Below, one piece after another: positions 60,950-64,000 of a stretch of DNA of 64,000 bases. Position numbers and translations under genes: made by a program. How positions within the stretch are numbered: the first letter of the stretch is position 1; each line of letters opens with the position of its first letter. Source of the DNA: Lytechinus pictus (taxonomy: Eukaryota; Echinodermata; Echinoidea; Temnopleuroida; Toxopneustidae); the NCBI RefSeq assembly GCF_037042905.1, contig NC_087252.1, forward strand, positions 17,439,701 to 17,503,700, read 5' to 3'. The notes under the pieces were generated by a model. It saw only the letters and a list, made by a program, of their open reading frames with translations. It was not told where the DNA came from and made no database searches.

Positions 60950-62821
60950 ATGGCGACACTTGAGCATACTGTTTTGCAAAGTTTAAAGTGTCCCGTTTGT
61001 TTTGGTTTGCTGAACGATCCAAAACAACTTTCATGTTCACACACATTTTGTCAAAAATGTATTCAAGGTATTCTAGCATTCTCTGTACAGAGGAATACTT
61101 TATTATGTCCAATATGTAGAAACACAACAAATGTCACAGATGGTGATGTTGCAAATCTTAAAACTAATATACCTGTTAAGTCAATTGTTGATGACGTCAG
61201 GAATAGTAAACAGCTCTGTGACGTGTGTGAAGAGCAATCAAGAGCCACACAATTCTGTTGCGAATGTGGTAAAAATATGTGTAACGCATGTCTGCAAGAT
61301 CATAACAACTGGAAACCACATCTCAAGCATAAAGTAGTGAGCGTTGAAGAAATCAGGAAGGGTAGGGTAGTCTTAAAGAAGAAGGTTTACTGTAAAGAAG
61401 AAGTGCACACATCAGATGAATGTGAATGCTCTGATGTCTGCACGACATGTAAGAAGCTCATTTGTATGAGATGTCGCATGCTCTACCACGAGAAAAAAGG
61501 CCACGATGTGGAAGATTTAAGAGAGTACAATTCGTCTTTCAAAAAGAGCTCTGAATTACTTCAGGGTCAAGGAAAGACAAAAGCTACAGCAGTCAAGAAT
61601 CATATGACGTGTATTGATAACCAAATCAAACGTGTTCATGATCACATTAATGCTGAAAATGTGAAGCTTGACAAGCTTTGTGAAGATGCTATCAAGAAAA
61701 TAAAAGAGAGGAATGCTACCTTGAAAAGACAACTAGATGATCAGAGAGAAGAATTATGCAAGAGTTTAAATAATATGAACATTGATGATGAGAGGTTGGT
61801 TAAGAGTATTGAGAGTGCGAGTGATTTGCTGAGTAATACTTTGAAAGCCCCACTAGAAGGAGATGTTGTAGCAATTCGTGATTCATTGTCTGGTGAATTG
61901 AAGAATGTATTAGATAGAGATGATCCAAAGGTAAAGGTTGCTATTGATGTAGGTGATCATGCAGAGGAACTGACGTTTACACCAAGCTGCGATCCTGATG
62001 CATTATCATTGGGGGAACTGAGGTTTGTGAATTGCGAGCCCGCGAAATGCAATGTATTACTCACAAAGAAAGATAGTATGAATGGCATGACGGCTTCAAA
62101 GAATGGTATGATGGCTGTTGGTTATAGCATTGGAGGGATTGATATATTCTCTGCTGATGGTCAGCTGCAGAAAACAGTCATCAAATATGTCAAAACAAGT
62201 GAGGTAGGATTCCTCTCTGATAATCGATATGTTGTACGTGATACATGCAATAAGATATCCCTGTACACATCAGACGAAGAGAAGCAGGATGCATCATTCG
62301 ATACTCTAGATGATAGTGAAGGTGGGACAGGTGGTCTCACTGTAGACAGCAATGATCTGATCTATGTTAGCTACAGGAAAGCTAAGAAGATCCAGGTATT
62401 CTCACCATCAGGTGGGAAGGCTATCAAGGAGATACCATGCGATGGGTATAAACCTATGCAAATCACAAGTTATGGTGATTCATTGATCGTCAAGCAGTTT
62501 AAGAATGCAATAATACGTATTGATAAAAAGGGTGGTGCAATGCATAAATTAACGAAACCAGTGGAAAATAGCCTCTTTGCTGATGTGAGTAAAGACAATA
62601 CAATCCTGATTGCCTATGTAAGACACGAGGACGGCCTGCTCAATATCGATGAGTACACCGGTGAACTTAAACACATCAGGAGTCTTATATCTGATTACAA
62701 GATTGAGAAACCGGAAAGGCAATGGTATTACCTTAGACAGTTCCAGTCAGGAGAGATAGCTTTCTGTACTTCGGATAGGCTCTATATATTCAATCTAATG
62801 ACTAATAAAGTTACCTCGTAA
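60950..62821 (+). CDS. TRIM-type RING E3 ubiquitin ligase, array gene 3
   Basis: A single-exon 623-aa protein, start MATLEHTV in ATCATGGCG. RING C3HC4 and both B-boxes are intact with the same ligand positions as gene 2; one ring-edge change is Arg59 to Thr. A coiled-coil-like helix covers about 195-320 and the propeller-like region about 360-620. Compared with genes 1 and 2 it has one extra residue in FVNCEPAKCN and one fewer in the GGAMHKLTKPVENSLF segment, which replaces GVIMY...LRKPLEIRLF. Its N-terminal half is nearly identical to gene 2 but its C-terminal half is distinct, so its target-binding face may differ. Same inferred function. Confidence 0.92.
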   Translation: MATLEHTVLQSLKCPVCFGLLNDPKQLSCSHTFCQKCIQGILAFSVQRNTLLCPICRNTTNVTDGDVANLKTNIPVKSIVDDVRNSKQLCDVCEEQSRATQFCCECGKNMCNACLQDHNNWKPHLKHKVVSVEEIRKGRVVLKKKVYCKEEVHTSDECECSDVCTTCKKLICMRCRMLYHEKKGHDVEDLREYNSSFKKSSELLQGQGKTKATAVKNHMTCIDNQIKRVHDHINAENVKLDKLCEDAIKKIKERNATLKRQLDDQREELCKSLNNMNIDDERLVKSIESASDLLSNTLKAPLEGDVVAIRDSLSGELKNVLDRDDPKVKVAIDVGDHAEELTFTPSCDPDALSLGELRFVNCEPAKCNVLLTKKDSMNGMTASKNGMMAVGYSIGGIDIFSADGQLQKTVIKYVKTSEVGFLSDNRYVVRDTCNKISLYTSDEEKQDASFDTLDDSEGGTGGLTVDSNDLIYVSYRKAKKIQVFSPSGGKAIKEIPCDGYKPMQITSYGDSLIVKQFKNAIIRIDKKGGAMHKLTKPVENSLFADVSKDNTILIAYVRHEDGLLNIDEYTGELKHIRSLISDYKIEKPERQWYYLRQFQSGEIAFCTSDRLYIFNLMTNKVTS

Positions 62822-63567
62822 GAATATGATGTCCGAAGTGTTTAAAAGTCAAATCTCTTTTTACTAATAACAAATTATTTAATTCACTAGTTTCAACATT
62901 AATATTGGTAGTCCATTACTGTCAAGAATCAAGAAATTTTATTCATTCCATTCGCCAAAAAATCACGTAATAGAATAGTAAAATACAGAATTACATGATA
63001 TACAATGATAAAAAAAAATATTTGGTATTACATACAGAGGAAAGTAATACAATTACATTTGAGACGCTGCAAAAGTTAAACCCCCCCCCCAAAAAAAAAA
63101 AAAAAAAAAAAAAAAACTTCAACTGAACAAGCTCTATCCTAACCTGTGCCCAAACTGTATCACTTCTAACATAGTTTCAGGCACGTCATGTTAGGGTATA
63201 CTTAGATTCTATATACTGCTCCAATATTTACCATTCTTAGAATAAAAAAGATCGATGGCTTTATACTAGAATCTCCATTTTCAGTAGAAATTATTTGAAC
63301 AAAGAGACTGTTTAATGTTGCCTTTTTTCCTCCAAAATATCATCATATTTTAATAGAAAGAAATATGTTCAAACATAAGCACATGTATATGACACCAAAT
63401 AAATATTCACAAGTAAACACAGTAGATTACATTGATTATTCGGAAAAGATTCAAACCTACATTTCATATTAAACCAAAGTTTACTTTTTGGATGAAGTAT
63501 AAATGAATATTCTATGACATAAACGACTGTTGTTGACAACGAAACCAGTAATGAGTCTGGTACCCTA
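62822..63567. other. 3' flank of TRIM gene 3, divergent
   Basis: Recognisably homologous to the flanks of genes 1 and 2 (for example CATACAGAGGAAAGTAAT, ATGACACCAAATAAA), but with many substitutions, a C10/A26 homopolymer junction at 63081-63115, and no 418-bp TIR element. No gene seen. Confidence 0.6.
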
Positions 63568-63876
63568 CACACTAAGAAATAAAGGTTCAAAATTGAACCC
63601 CGAAAGGTTGATGCAAAATCAGCATCCTATGGGTTCAAAAATTGAACCCCTGATTTGGGGTTCAAAAATTGAACCCTGCGGTTGGGGTTCACTTTTGCAC
63701 CCTGCGGGTTCAAAACTGCACCCCTAAATTTTAAATTGAACCCCTAGGGATGCAGTTTTGAACCCGCAGGGTGCAAAAATGAACCCCAACCGCAGGGTTC
63801 AATTTTTAAACCCATAGGGTGCTGATTTTGCATCAACCTTTCGGGGTCCAATTTTGAACCTTTATTTCTTAGTGTG
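63568..63876. mobile_element. 309-bp hairpin MITE with TA duplication
   Basis: TA + CACACTAAGAAATAAAGG ... its complement + TA. The whole element is an almost complete palindrome made of GGTTCAAAA(T/C)TGAACCCC-type words and pairs end to end. The homologous sites in units 1 and 2 are uninterrupted (ACCCATAGTAGG near 17441; CCCTATAGTTGG near 39402), so the insertion is precise and private to unit 3. Confidence 0.88.
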
Positions 63877-64000
63877 TATAGTACAGATACATGTAAAAGA
63901 CTTTTGAAAATTCGATATCAATACAAATAGAAATCATAAGAACCTCAGTTCAATTCATGTCATCGCGAATTGGGAATAACCTTCATCAAAATGTAAAAAA

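Larger units (their letters stand above)
60950..64000. repeat. Tandem segmental duplication, unit 3 (partial)
   Basis: Starts at TRIM gene 3 and runs off the right edge. Bases 63905-63997 align to 18140-18232 of unit 1 (GGGAATAACCTTCATCAAAATG shared, abbreviated). It lacks about 680 bp corresponding to 17450-18135 and is clearly more divergent than units 1 and 2 are from each other. Confidence 0.85.

Overview
The window is animal nuclear DNA: AT-rich, intron-containing and gene-poor, crowded with short inverted-repeat transposons. The recurrent TACATGTA/TAGGCCTA words, the repeat families and the single-exon TRIM genes suggest a marine invertebrate deuterostome, most likely an echinoderm such as a sea urchin. 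That assignment is inference, not a database result.

Left flank (1-7127). The first two coding exons of a GPN-loop GTPase 1 gene (GPN1) lie on the minus strand, at 7127-6960 and 938-845. The gene runs off the left edge. Its roughly 6 kb first intron is packed with fold-back repeats: a 1.36 kb hairpin at 2491-3853, a three-copy inverted element at 5638-6862, a duplicated 240-bp segment, and a minus-strand Gag-like retrotransposon fragment. From 7.1 to 14.4 kb there is no recognisable gene, only microsatellites, a TTCCGAAGG hairpin array and strong short hairpins.

Tandem array (14451 to the right edge). Three intronless TRIM-type E3 ubiquitin ligase genes (RING, two B-boxes, coiled coil, NHL/beta-propeller-like C terminus; 624, 623 and 623 aa) lie head to tail at 14451, 36407 and 60950, separated by spacers of about 20 and 23 kb that are almost identical to each other. 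The middle gene looks like a hybrid: its 5' half and 5' flank match gene 3, while its 3' end and 3' flank match gene 1. This is the signature of unequal crossing-over inside TRIM genes. Homology to the repeat unit continues to base 64000, so the array probably extends further.

Spacers. Each spacer carries the same ordered debris: a TIR element, TA and ACT microsatellites, a 230-bp TIR element, a decayed LINE reverse-transcriptase fragment, a 2.7-2.8 kb hAT-like element with GGCGCC minisatellite and 110-bp repeats, a TA-flanked palindromic MITE, and a SINE-like element whose head resembles 7SL RNA. Differences between units are clean insertions, and they give a relative chronology: a 2670-bp element only in unit 2, a 418-bp element only after genes 1 and 2, and a 309-bp hairpin MITE only after gene 3. 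No bacterial, CRISPR, rRNA or convincing tRNA features were seen.
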